The translations under genes were made by a program, and so were the position numbers. Below are positions 10,452-22,590 of a stretch of 64,000 bases of DNA, in pieces. A model generated the notes under the pieces. The model had not been told where the DNA came from and made no database searches. It saw only the letters and a list, made by a program, of their open reading frames with translations. Position 1 is the first letter of the stretch; each line of letters starts with the position of its first letter. The stretch is from Rhodamnia argentea. Lineage: Eukaryota > Streptophyta > Magnoliopsida > Myrtales > Myrtaceae. The stretch spans positions 17,015,095 to 17,079,094 of the forward strand of contig NC_063160.1 of NCBI RefSeq assembly GCF_020921035.1. Reading direction: 5' to 3'.

Positions 10452-13400
10452 CTAGATATGATCCACCTCAACTTGACCCTCTGCAAGAGAACAACGAGAT
10501 TTTCTTTACATGTCTAATGAAGTAAAAGCTGTATGAATTTGAGTAAAACAGGGCACGCACCCCTTAGATGTACGGCCAGATTAGCTTGGGAATCAGCTTC
10601 AGAATTGAGTTCCTGGAAAAAGAAACGCCATTAGAGACAGGAACACCGCCCAGTCATGAACAAACAGTTGATCGTACAACATAACTGCATCAAGTCGACT
10701 AAATTACAGAGCTCAAAAAAGTATTTCCTAAATTGTTCTAGCAATAAGCACAGTTTAGTTGCTCATTAAACAGTGAAAATTGTCGTCACAATCCCATCTC
10801 CGTTACAGGAGGCCATTCTCCAATTAACTTACACTAAGATACCAAAAAACATTAAGATTGCATCTTTTCAGTGCATTTGATATTGGTCATGGGTAAAAAG
10901 ACTCCTAACTGCAACCCTGATACTGAAATTCAATAGTTTTTCAGTAGTCTAGATATTACATAGAGCTTCTGAGAAGGAAAACCATAATCTGTCTGTACCC
11001 TGGCGATATGACTGATCTCAAACGATGAAAATTGATCCGTGAGTTCCTTAGCCACCTTACACAAGTCTGCCATATTCTGATTTTTTGTCTTCCATAGACC
11101 CTGAATCTGTTGGATCAAACTTCAAAGGTGAATACAGCAATGATGTGCTCAGAGAAGATTAAGCACTCAGATAATATAGCAGCACAAGAAGGACCAAGAT
11201 TAGGGTGATGCAGAAACGCCATCATGTACAGATTGTTCCCCAGGTAATAAATCTAAGATATGAATGCATTATTAGCTCTCTTGGCCTTTCTGCAGAAGTC
11301 AGCTAGTAAACTGTAGAGCAAAGCTGCCACATTTCGAGGTTCATTACAGAAGGATAATTAGATAACCAAATTAGAGGTCATGACATCCAGAAATAGTGAC
11401 TATTGACTAAGCCTTAATGAGGTATCTCACTCTAAAAATCTCCAATGGGTGCACAAATTCCACTGGACCTTCTTAGTTGAAACCTATCCAAGGTATAGCC
11501 AACATCACTTAGATTCAGGGTTGTAGTGGGCCTTCACACTTGTAGTCTCCCTCTTTTGGATTGGACTTCTGGATCCTCCATGAACCAATTAATCAATAAT
11601 CTCTCAGGTGGATTCTCAAATTCTCATTCCCTGTGCTGCTATTCCACATGCGAGAAAATTGTCCTCCATCCAACTTGGGGGCATTAAATTACGTTCAACA
11701 TTGCTTAAATTTAAGTTTGACTGGATTTTATATACATGAAATCTCCCTTCACCTAATAGTTTAAGCTTCTGGATTACACACTTTCTAACATAGTGAATAT
11801 GTCTAATTTGCAGCTTATGATTTCATTCATGCATATCAACATACTGGTATATAAACATCACCAGATCTATTTAGACACATTTAAAAAAGTTTGAGCCACG
11901 AGCAGCAGATGGAGCCTCAAACAAATACATAGATATACCAGACACTGCCAATACCAGTCACTGCAGTATGCCACAACATTGTTATTACCACAAAAGAAAT
12001 GTTAGGCAAAAGGTCAACATTTGAACACAGTAACCTAAGTATAATAGCAAATAGAGAACCCCTGATCAACGATCCAGCACACTGTTCCTATAATTTTGCT
12101 CAAAACAGGAAACTTTACAGTGGACAGTGGAGGAGTGCTTTACATCTAAATCAAATCTCCCACTTTGCATGACAAGCATGTGTCAATGCCCGTGTATGCA
12201 AGCAAGATGACATCATATAGAGAAAGCTTTGGATGTGAGTAACCTGCATACAGACGAGTTTTGAGTCTCCCCGAACTCGAACATGGTTAAAACCTTTCTG
12301 CAGAGCATATCTCAACCCCAAAATTGCGGCTCGATATTCGGCAACATTGTTTGTGGCAATGCCTACACCTTCACGTAACCGACAAACCTACCACAATGCA
12401 GGTTCAGAAACAGAAGTATGTCATTCAAAGCACACAGTAACCTAAAAACGTTGATTTGAGTCATTCTATCTGGTGATTGCATACCACACTTCCGTCTTCA
12501 GCGCGCAGAACAGCTCCTGCACCAGCTTGTCCAGGATTTCCTTTTGAAGCACCATCAAATTCGATCATACATAACAACTGAGTATGTAACAGAAAAAGAA
12601 GATGATTATCTAGAAGTTACAGAAGAATCGTCTTGTACAGGCGACAAAGAAAGTCTTAGTTTTGCATTTCTCGAACCCAGATGAACCAAAGTGGAAGTAC
12701 CAACAGGTTTAAGGCAAGCCATTCTCAAAAGTCGCATACAAAAGCTAATCCAAAAATTATAGGACAGTTACTATGTATACTGCTCATATCACTAAGTCTA
12801 GGACACTTGCATTTAATACACTTGACCACGGTGACTAACACTTTGAAAAATTCAGTTGACCATGAAAACATACTGCAATAAGCTTGGGCCACTTTCTCAA
12901 CTCTGATGAAAACAAAAAAATATGTCCCAAATGGCCCTTCGCTTTCCCTCCATTTTTGTGGGGCATGCTATTCAGTTTCAACATCACTTTCAGAACAAAA
13001 TTCACTGAAAACCTTGTGTTGGGATGGCAGTATAAAATAATTAGGACTGCATATAATGAGGAGAAAAAGAACCCAGATGCACATTTATAGAATAATAAAA
13101 AATAGACATACACGATTGGAGGATACTGCTGGACTAGCAATAACATTCTGTAAGCCAAAGTTCTTTCTCAAGGAACTAGGGGAAATTGTAAACCCAGCTG
13201 CCTGCACAAAGAAGAATGATGCAGACCTGTAAGCAAGCCAACTTGTCCATTCACGTTGTGGAATCAAGAGCATCATGGTTAATGCTTTTATGCAGCCTTT
13301 CTAGCATGATAGAATCGATTAATGAGAAGACATAAATTTGGCACAAGATGAAAAACCCAATATAACGTGTAAAAACAGGGTTAGGCTTCATTTTAGTGCA

Positions 13401-15348
13401 GTAGAAGGGAAAAAGATTTTAACTAGATGTAAAATCTTCTGGCAAAACAAAGGCAAAAAATTCTCGATGTCAGTGTGCCAAGCCGCTTTCCAGCATTCCA
13501 GCGAGCCTCTAATCTTTTTTTTCCTTTGAGCTATCTAACTAAGCATTTCCAACGCAAGCAAAAAGACCATTTTTATATAAATTTTCCAGGGTGAAAGGAG
13601 AAACATTTTGTCTACTTAAGAATGTACTTAGATAATTCATGCAAACTGCTTGTTGCTATTTGATGCATAGACCTGGTAAAGCCGTAATTTTCACCACTGT
13701 TGAAGCCGTTCCATTATGAAGTTTATGCAATAGAGAAAAATCAGACGACAAAGTGTCTGTTGAGAAAAAACCGACTCACAGTTAAACCTGATTTGAGCAA
13801 TGCCTGCGGACTCTGTTGCGGATACTCCTTGTTGACAGTAGACGCTCTAGATGAAGCTGGTGGCTGAGAATGAGAATGCATGGCTTGTAATATTTATGCG
13901 ACAAATATTCCATATCAAAATATTTCAGCTAAAAAAATCTTCAGTATTATGTCATTGAGATTTTGCAGGACAACCTCACGCTTAGTCTGGTCTTTTTGCC
14001 TAGTACTAAGCGTGGAAATATTTAATTGAGGAGGCAAATGGGGCATGGAAAGATATGAACTTAGGACCTCCTACTCTAATACCATGTGAGATTTCATGGG
14101 ACCACTACTAATTGTTCTAAAAACTTAAGTTGTTAGATGAAGGATGGTTCAATGTTTAATTATTCTATCATGTCATAGACTGCTGGGCAATCAAAGCACA
14201 TAAGAATGACGCACCCATCTACTTAAATTGTGTTTAGACAACTCCAGAATTTATAGGAAGCACCAACATGTGTAGAGTAACAACAAAAGTCTGCAACCCA
14301 ATCACAAAGTTTTTTTCTGTGTGCCCTAAAGGAATTTTAAATGCCAGCTGACAGGGTTTACCATGTAATTGATACCTACGTTGAACATTAAGAGTACACA
14401 CATGACATGCTATCCACACAGTCTCACACAAGCCACTCATGCACAGCTCTATAAACCTTCATATGCACATACACATGTATGCATCTGGACACAAACATAT
14501 GCATCTCGCAAATAGATAAATGCGAAGGCAATCACACGTGACCTTTTGATGGTACAAAGGAACCTTGACCCATAGTATGACATCAACTGTTTCACAGAAA
14601 CAGAACATGACCCAGATCATCTAACCTGAGCAGGGCACTGCACAAGATGACCGAAAATATTATTCTTCAAATCTGCAGCATCGACAGTATAAGAAGCATT
14701 TTTAAGACCACAGGACATCAGGAACTCTTCAGCCTCCTTTGTCAAACAATACCCTTTGAAAACACTGACCGGCGGATCAGATACCTGAAATGATTGAGCA
14801 CATAGAATCACTCTTTCCTCCCAATTAAGTGGATAATCAGGTATAATTAACCAATACAATATAGAACCACCACCATAGAGTCATTGCAATGGCACCAGGT
14901 AGGAGTTATTCAATCTTGACAAAAGTTGCATCATTCCACAAAAATAGGAACAAAACGCAGCCAAAGTCTGCTAACAGGGCCACATTTTCAATCAGGAATA
15001 AGAAACATTTTCACATCAAGGACGCCCTCCACCTTCAACCTGACCCAGTAAGCCCAAATACATACACAAAAGTCATCTGCAACTGTACTTTTCAGGAGTT
15101 TCATCTCAACAGGTTCGAACCTTTACCAGATAAACCACACCCACGAAACATTACATTTCAGACAATAACACCACCAAGATAGACCATGGATGAGAACAAC
15201 GAAAAAGCTCAACCTTATAGCCCATTTCTTTAATCGGAAAAGAACTTACAGATGATCCAGCTTGAGCTTGGCAATCGGATAAACTCTTGTAAACACCAAC
15301 AACATCCCCTTTGCGCACAACATAAAAAGCATTCTTTTCCTCCTCCAT
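10452..15348 (-). CDS. RNase HI with N-terminal hybrid-binding (viroplasmin) domain
   Basis: Cleaves the RNA strand of RNA-DNA hybrids. Exons: 15250-15348, 14626-14784, 13788-13863, 13112-13197, 12485-12577, 12244-12387, 10999-11106, 10561-10612, 10452-10480. All phases agree and give 281 aa. Residues 7-75 form the hybrid-binding domain, with FYVVRKGDVVGVYKSLSDCQ and VFKGYCLTKEAEEFL. After a Ser/Pro linker, the RNase H fold runs from about 141 to the end. The full D-E-D-D set is present: Asp148 in EFDGASKGNPG, Glu188 in NNVAEYRA, Asp212 in RGDSKLV, Asp262 in NSEADSQANLA. So the enzyme looks active. Exon 4 begins at a CAGGCAG tandem acceptor, and only the second CAG keeps frame with exon 3. 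No targeting peptide is obvious, so a nuclear or cytosolic place is likely. The last exon codes only ten codons including the stop. Confidence 0.93.
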
Positions 15349-17582
15349 CGATGATCCAGAGAGAAAACCTCAACCTTTCCAGAGCAAAAAACTTTGCAAA
15401 GAAAGAGGGCCTCCACCAGCTAAAAAAAAAAATCACATTAGAGATGCCCACCCCATAAAAGCTCGAACTGCCAGGCTCGGCTCAGCAACAGAAAAAGGCA
15501 AACGATCCAAATGGCTTGCCTGCAACCCAGGTGAAACTATGAAATGGGTGAGAGAAAGGAGTGTTTGTGAGCGTAGTCTACTGTATCAAACTGCACAGTG
15601 ATTGCGCTGGTCTCTTCGGTGGCCCGTGATTATCAGTTGGACAAGGAAGATGGGTAATGATCAGAAGACACGCATGTACAAAAATGAAACCGAATCAGAA
15701 GATTCAGAACTGAGAATGGGCTAAGGCGGGAAAAAGGAGGAGGTGAATGTGGTCGCCATAGGCCGTCCCTCAAAAGCTCGTTCCTTTCTTTGGGCTTTTC
15801 CTTCTGTTCCACACTAACTCAGTAACTCTTCCTCTGTGGACTACGTGACCACGACTCGTCGAAAAGCCCGTCATCAATCAGATATTGGAATTTGACACAT
15901 GAGATAGGTACTACAATGGGTCAAACATATCATTTAAAGTATCTATTTGGTAACAACAACAATTCTGTTCTCAAGAATAATTTTTTAGCATAAATAATTT
16001 TTCTAATTCTACTCCAAGGGACATAAAGTAGATTTTTTTATTCTTATTTTTATTTCAAATATGTTTCCTTATTCATTGATCTATTCTCAAGAACAGAAAA
16101 ATTAACGGGCATTACCAAACAGATTTTTGTTCTTTTTATGTTTCCGAGAACAAAAGATAAGGAATTAGACGAGAGCGTTACCAAACAGGCCCTAAGTCCT
16201 GTAACAAACACATAAAATAATTTCTCATGCTCCAAACTCTCTCTACATGTCCCGATATCGGTCTCAATAAAAAATTAATTTGATTCGCTCTCGTGAGATC
16301 ATTGGCTCTAACGGTCGAAAACGGGTTAATCGCAAAAACTATCTCGAAGTGATTTGCATGTTAAACAGTAGTTTTATTTTCTGTAACTGTGCCTTGGATT
16401 GACAGGATCCATATGCAGAAGGAAGCCAGGAAGAGGGGAAGCAGCTTGTTGCTTGTTTGGTTTTTGTTGCCTTTATCTCTTTAAAGGAACCATTTGGCTT
16501 TGATATGTTGGAGATGCTCCTAACAATGCATGGAGATTTACTCGTAGTTTAGGGGAAAGCTACTCCAATGATAAATCATAATAGGCTGGACAGTTTTTGG
16601 CAGTACTGATGCAGTATTAAAATTCGAAAAAAAAAAAAAACACCCGAAAAGCTGTAGAATATGAGGTTTCCCCACGTGAACATGAAAATGCAAAGCATGA
16701 GGCTCATTATTCGGAAAGACTAGGAGATAATTGGCCATTCTCATGATAGCTCCCGAAGCCTAGGCTTACCGAATCATTTTCACGAGCCACAGCTATACCA
16801 GACAGAGCTGCCAGAACTTTGATGACATCTTGACAACGATAGAGATGTTAATGCCATGGACTGATAAATGGACGATGGAGGGGGACACTGAAGTGCCAGA
16901 ACTAAGATTTTGTCTAAGATAGAAGAGCTAGGAGTAATTTAGTCCCAGCCAACTAGGAAAGTACTGCAGAATTTGAATTCCTACTTGCGTTTTCCAGGAG
17001 GATACAGGCAGCTGCTCATTGAGTCTTTTCCCAGCTATCACAATCAGCATATGTGGCAAACCTTTTTTAAGGTAGATGCCGCATTTCACTTTCTGGTAAA
17101 CTGAACAACAGATAATGGCTTTCTGTGCTCATTGTTTGGATCTTCGCACTCCCAGCTTTGATTTAGTTTCGTTTCCCTCTTTCCTAATCCGGGCCGATCC
17201 TTGACCGTTCTTATTTGCCGAAAGCTACGAAACACTTCGTTGAAGCTCAAGAAAGGTACTGCTCAAAAATTTGTCGCCATCGCGTGCCAGAGCAAATTAA
17301 ATGACCTTCGCTTCAAACAAACTTATTTTGATATTGATAACTTCTCTTTATTGCAAACATTAATAACACGATTATTCTAAAATGAATCTGACTATAAGCT
17401 GTTATACCTCCCTATTAACAACAAATGCACTTGTTTCTACTAGCATCTGATCGTCCCAGTCCATCCAAATTTATGATGGAGCTGGACATTCGACCTTCTG
17501 TTTATCCGGATATCGTTTGCTCAAACTATAATGAAGCTGATGGTGATATTAACCTCGATGCAAGAAGTTACACACTCCCGCA
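15349..17582. other. Intergenic: RNase H promoter and CSLC 3' flank
   Basis: No gene is seen. 15349-15850 should contain the RNase H 5' UTR and promoter. A possible hAT-like MITE is at 15944-16192. The part near 17300-17582 should contain the CSLC 3' UTR. The rest is plain AT-rich sequence. Confidence 0.5.
15944..16192. mobile_element. Possible hAT-like MITE (GTTTGGTAAC ends)
   Basis: About 250 bp bounded by TTTGGTAAC on the left and its inverse GTTACCAAA on the right. Inside, CTGTTCTCAAGAA and its inverse TTCTCAAGAACAG also form matching arms. No coding capacity and no clear target duplication. Similar termini occur at 28977-29575 and 34062-34716. Confidence 0.45.
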
Positions 17583-20150
17583 TCAGCTCATTTGCTCCCC
17601 GATCAAATCCAAGCCGACAACCAGGAAAGACAGCCCTTGGAACAGCAAGAAATAGAAATGCACTCCATGAGCCGATAACAAGCTTCGAGCCGATGCTGTC
17701 AGGAGTAAAAAAGCGAGCACCAGCTCCTTCCTGTATATCCTATTCCTCTTCCTCGGGGGAAATACGCCCTTTTCCTTCAATTTGTTCAACATCTCCAAAC
17801 CCGAATCCGAATGCCTCCTCTGCATCTTCTCCTCGTTCAAACACTTCTCCTCCCTTTCTGCGAATGCCAATAGATCGGATTCGGAGGACCGACCAGTCTT
17901 CTTGGTCACAACCCATTCATAAGCACTTCCAAGCTGAAACAACCCCGACACCATTGCGTTGAACTTGGTCACTGACATAGTGTTCTCAAATAGCAGGTAA
18001 GGGACCAGGAAAGGGAAGGACTTTGGCGCAGGGAGGATGTTGAGTAGTGACATGAAAATGGGTACGTAACAGATCACCCAGAGAGGAAGCTCAGCCTCAG
18101 GTATGAACATAGTCAATGGGAGGATGATGCAGAATAATGTGAATGAGTAAAAGGGAAGTATGAGCTTCCTCAACAAGAAGAAGAGGAATATCAGATTGGC
18201 CTTCTTCCACACTGTTATCTGGAAGAACATGTGCGAGCACATAATCAGTACCACGAGTTACGTTAGTCCAGAAATCATAGATCAGTAATGTTGCTGATGC
18301 CGACATACGTAGAAATGGAAGAACTATCACACTTTTAATTTACTATATTCGACTCACCTTCGAAGTTACTATGGCAGGAAGACAGAGTCGGAACAGCTGC
18401 ATCGGGCCTGAGTGCCACCGGTGCTGTTGCTTCTTGTAAGCTTCATAAGACTCAGGAAGTTCACAAAGCACTCTCACGTCGTTAAGAAAAATAAACTTCC
18501 ATCCATTCAAGTGCGCTCGGACTGCGATATCCATGTCCTCAACAGTCGTTCTCTCAAGCCATCCTCCTGAGTCCTCCAATGCCTTGATTCTCCACACGCC
18601 AGCAGTCCCGTTGAATCCAAAGAAATGAAGGAAAACGCCATTCACTTGCTGCTCCACCTCAAAATGGAAACACAGGTTGATGTTCTGAAGTCTTGTGAGT
18701 AAGTTCTCGTCCTTGTTCACAAATGACCAGCGAGCTTGGACCAAACCCAAGTCAGGATTGCCCTGCAAATAGTTTACATAATCTGTCACATTCTTCACAA
18801 GAAGTAAAACACGATGTGAAATTTTTCTGTTTGACTGTGCACTGTGTGAAAGTCTTGTGTGTGACTGTAATCGCTGTATGTACCTTGAAATGAGGGACTG
18901 TAAGCTTTAAAAAATCGGGATTAGGCTGGAAGTCCGCGTCGAAAATTGTCACAAATTCATAGTCTTTCACATTATCACAGGACATGGCCGACTTGAGATT
19001 CCCGGCTTTGTAACCTGTTCGTATTAATCGATGCCTGTATATTATGTTTACCCCCTTTTCGCGCCACAAGGATACTTCATCCCTAATAAGAAGCTGTACA
19101 TTTCCATCATCCGAATCATCCAGAACTTGAATTAAAATCCGGTCTTTGGGCCAATCCAACTGACAAGCCGCCCCGATCGACTGTGCATACACCTGTGTAA
19201 AGTCCCATACTTTAGCCTCGTTGTGAAAAATGGATGGATTATGACATGCTGCAACCACCGAACTTGGTGGTAGGTTGGAAAGACATGGCCAGAGTGAAAT
19301 TCACAAGAATTCAGTTCAAATATAGCGGAATTTTTCGAACAGTCATGCATCAGAATCAATTTCTAGACTCTACAGCCATCCATTCATCGCATCCCAGAGT
19401 AAGTTTTCCAAAAGCTATTAAAACACAGTGAACTTGGAACCCGGATAACAGGAAATTGAGCCACTGATGAAGTGTACATATGCTTGGTTACATACCTCTC
19501 TCTCGTTGCACATAGGAATCTGAACAAGAACCATGGGAAAGTTCGAAGAATCCTCAATGTCACTTGCTGCTTCATCCATCACGGGCTTCAACTTCTTGTA
19601 CTTGATCCAGAAGCACCCAAGGCACAGCACCATCCTATCAAGAGACTGAATCAAGAACAGCGCGACACAGAATTGAGAGAGCCTGGTCACCAATGGTGCA
19701 ATATAATCAGCTTTGAAGGCCAACCAAGCCATGTATGACCAGTGCGCAAGGCCCTGAACCTCCAAGGGACGAATCGCTGGCAGATATTTCCATTTCTTGA
19801 AATGGGCAGCTACTTCCATCGCCAAGGCAAAGATTGAGATGAAGAGAAAGGCTTTCATGAATCTGTAGAGTCTAGTTCCTCTGCCCTGCGGCTCTTCCTC
19901 AGCTGTGTCGGCAGAGGAATTTATACGTTTCTTGACGGATGCACATGGTTTTGTTCAATGACATGGCCAACCAAGAAACGCATGCCAGAGCTCTGTGCGC
20001 TTTCAGGAGAAGCAGCCATGTGAATTGCTTGGGACTGGCAGCTTTTTGCTTCTGCTCCAGAAGCAGGGATGTATCAGGACCATTGATCTCAACCAATGAG
20101 AAGTTGTTGTTTGGCTTCTCAATGGTCAGCACAACTGTGTTTGGAGCCAT
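17583..20150 (-). CDS. CSLC: CSLC-family xyloglucan glucan synthase, with a frameshift in exon 1
   Basis: Golgi GT2 enzyme that makes the beta-1,4-glucan backbone of xyloglucan. Exons: 19496-20150, 18884-19192, 18358-18762, 17583-18218. The GT2 motifs are in order: DDSDD, DADFQP, TVEDMD and QQHRW. Transmembrane segments flank the catalytic core ([18 protein letters not shown]; several after [11 protein letters not shown]), as in CSLC proteins. Exons 2-4 (103, 135 and 212 codons, the last with the stop) are intact. Exon 1 is 655 nt, one more than a multiple of three. The frame opening [13 protein letters not shown] runs to [11 protein letters not shown] near 19945, where the homologous frame continues one base over as [12 protein letters not shown] and on to [11 protein letters not shown]. 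This looks like a 2-nt loss or 1-nt gain, either a real damaged allele or an assembly error. A shorter protein could start at the Met at 19858. CSLC identity is strong; the individual member is uncertain. Confidence 0.88.
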
Positions 20151-21345
20151 GTCTTCAGCTTGATATTCCAGAAACAGAAAGAAAGAAAGGAAAACAGAGA
20201 GAAATTTGAAAAACCCCAGATCAAGATTTTGGAGCTGAAGCAAATTGTTCTAGTGGGCTCCAAGCAAAGAAACCTGAACAGCATTACAGAGAGTGAAATG
20301 GGAGTGACCATGAAAATGGGTGCTTGTTTCTGCGATTCTTTTTTCCTCAAATCTGGATCTTTGAGGTTCTGGGTTTGAAGAGAACCAGAAAATCTAGACT
20401 TGAGCTGTTGAAAAGGCTTGGAAGAACCAAATCTTCGAGGTCAAATCCTGATGCTAATGGCCGACTTGAGAGAGAGAGAGAGAGAGAGAGAGGTACTATG
20501 AGGAACATCAATGCACCAGTTCTAATTTGCTCGATGAACTGCTAGGCATTAATAAAGGACTGTGGTCTCTTGTGCTCTCTTCTCTTTAGTAAAAAACAGT
20601 TGAGATCTATCCTAGTTTTCAATTTTTGTACTTTGAACTGACTTGTCATCACATGCATCCAAGCGTAAGATTGATGTGAAAAATCCCCCGTTGGTTCAAT
20701 AATTTGCGGGTCAACATTACCAGTATTCATATGCTAGACCAGCCATAAACCAGTGGTGTAGAGCGCTGTTATTGGTTAAAGTACTGGACTTAGGTTGATT
20801 GTTAGCACTGCATCCAAATGCATAATTGTAAATTGGATGGTCTTCCCCCTCATTTTCCCGTTTCGGGATTGACTTTTGCGGGCACACAATGTAAGAGCTG
20901 TGATTTCCGGGGGACACGCTAAACTCGGATCATTCTGTAACTTGGAACACGGAACTGCCCATTTCGATATAACGACAGCATTTTTCGCATCGCTGCTAGC
21001 TAAACTAAGTATGAATCCATTGAGGTCTCAAACTGATCAGGCTTTGCAGATGGGATTTGAGCTCGGCTATTGCTAAATCAAGAACATTTTCCACGTCCAG
21101 CCAAAATGCAGTTCACTTCACACAGAAGTGCTCTTGTTTGGTCACATGGGCAATGCCAGTTTGTTATTCTTTTTGTTTTTTTTTTTTTTTTTTTGGTGGG
21201 GTGGATGTTAATCATTTAAAAGTGTCCCCTAAAATTCGGCTTTCATTCTTTCCTGACAAAGAAATAGTAGATCCACTATTTTTTTGCTACAGCGCAAGGC
21301 CAATCCAAATGCAAAATATACTTAATTTTATACATTCCTGTGATC

Positions 21346-21878
21346 CGGAAAAATTACCAAAAAAGTATTAAATTTATTATAATTATGTCAATTCAATCCT
21401 AAATTTTTTCTTTTTTATCGATTTAATCCTAAATCTTTTGTAATTATGTCAATTTAGTCCATCCGACAAATTTTGACCGGTTAGCGCTAACGTAAACGGC
21501 GGCCGACCGAGGGCCTAAGATTTTAATTTTTATTAAATTTTTTAAATTTTTAAATTTTCTTTCTCTTTTTTTTTCTTCCATCTCCTTCCCCACGCCAGTC
21601 GCTGGTGATGATCGACTAGAGCTAGCGCTGGCTAACGTGAGAAAGGAATGGGAAGAACAAAAGGTAAAAACAAAAATAAACAAAAAAAAAATACAAAAAT
21701 CAAAAAATCAAAAGAAATATTAAAATATTAGGCCCCCGCCGGCCAACGTCCATGTCAACGTCGGCCGGTCAAAATTCACCGGAATGGGCTATCTGCAAAA
21801 GTTTAGGATATTTAAAAAAAAAATTTAAGATTGAATCGGCACAATTGCAATAAATTTATGACTTTTAGGTAATTTTCC
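21346..21878. mobile_element. MULE-type MITE with 9-bp target duplication
   Basis: About 533 bp. The ends are inverted: CGGAAAAATTACC on the left, GGTAATTTTCC on the right, with TTAAATTTATTATAATTATG and its inverse counterpart extending the arms beyond 60 bp. The flanks are CCTGTGATC (21337-21345) and CCTATGATC (21879-21887), an 8/9 match consistent with an ageing 9-bp duplication. The centre is GC-rich with GGCCGGC words. No transposase. Confidence 0.72.
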
Positions 21879-22402
21879 CCTATGATCTATTCAGAGTGTG
21901 GCTGGATTGATTTGTTCGAGCGAATTCAGAAAAACTTCAAATAATTAGTTGCGCTAGTAAGAAGATTTAAACTTTGTACATTCGATTCATGCCCGACATA
22001 ATCTCTCAAGAGCAGGCCATAAAAATCTGTCTTAACTTCTATGTTTGACCGCGGATGAACTCGCGATAAAGAGGAGGATCGAGTCCGACGCACAAAGATT
22101 GATTTGCGGTGTATTGAAACAACAGAATACAAAAAGAAAATCCAGGCTATATTAGCTGTTCAGCTTATGATTAGATTAGCCCATAAGCCATCTTAGTACT
22201 ATTAATGTCAGAAGCAGTCACCGGGAAAGTTCCAGCTTGGTTATTTAATTTACTAGCTTCTTTATTGGTTTGCTATAATTTCTCATATCTAGGGAAATAC
22301 AGCTAGTTCATCAATACCTCCCTTGGTTGCCCCAGTATTAGGAGCACAGGCACATAGAATTGGTTGCTTTTACATTAGTGTCGTGGAAAAGCTTTGACAG
22401 CT

Positions 22403-22590
22403 TTAGGCTTCGTTATCTCGAGAAAAATAAATAATTTGACTAATTTTTCTGAAAATGATCGTTTATATTATGCTTAAAATAATTAGTCAATGAAAAATAG
22501 TTTCATTAATCACGATAATTTATATCTAAAGAATTTGCAAACCATGAAATTATTTTTTATTCATACATTTTTCTAAACGATATCAATGAT
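22403..22590. mobile_element. Degraded Harbinger-like MITE remnant
   Basis: Starts TTAGGCTTCGTTATCTCGAG and continues with AAAATGATCG and AATAATTAGTCAATGAAAAA, close to phrases in the nested MITEs at 39178-39655. The right inverted end is not recognisable, so this is a partial or decayed copy. Confidence 0.4.

Noticed and set aside
15110-15125. GGTTCGAACC, a perfect tRNA B-box-like word
   Set aside because: No A box or cloverleaf can be formed around it; it lies in an RNase H intron.
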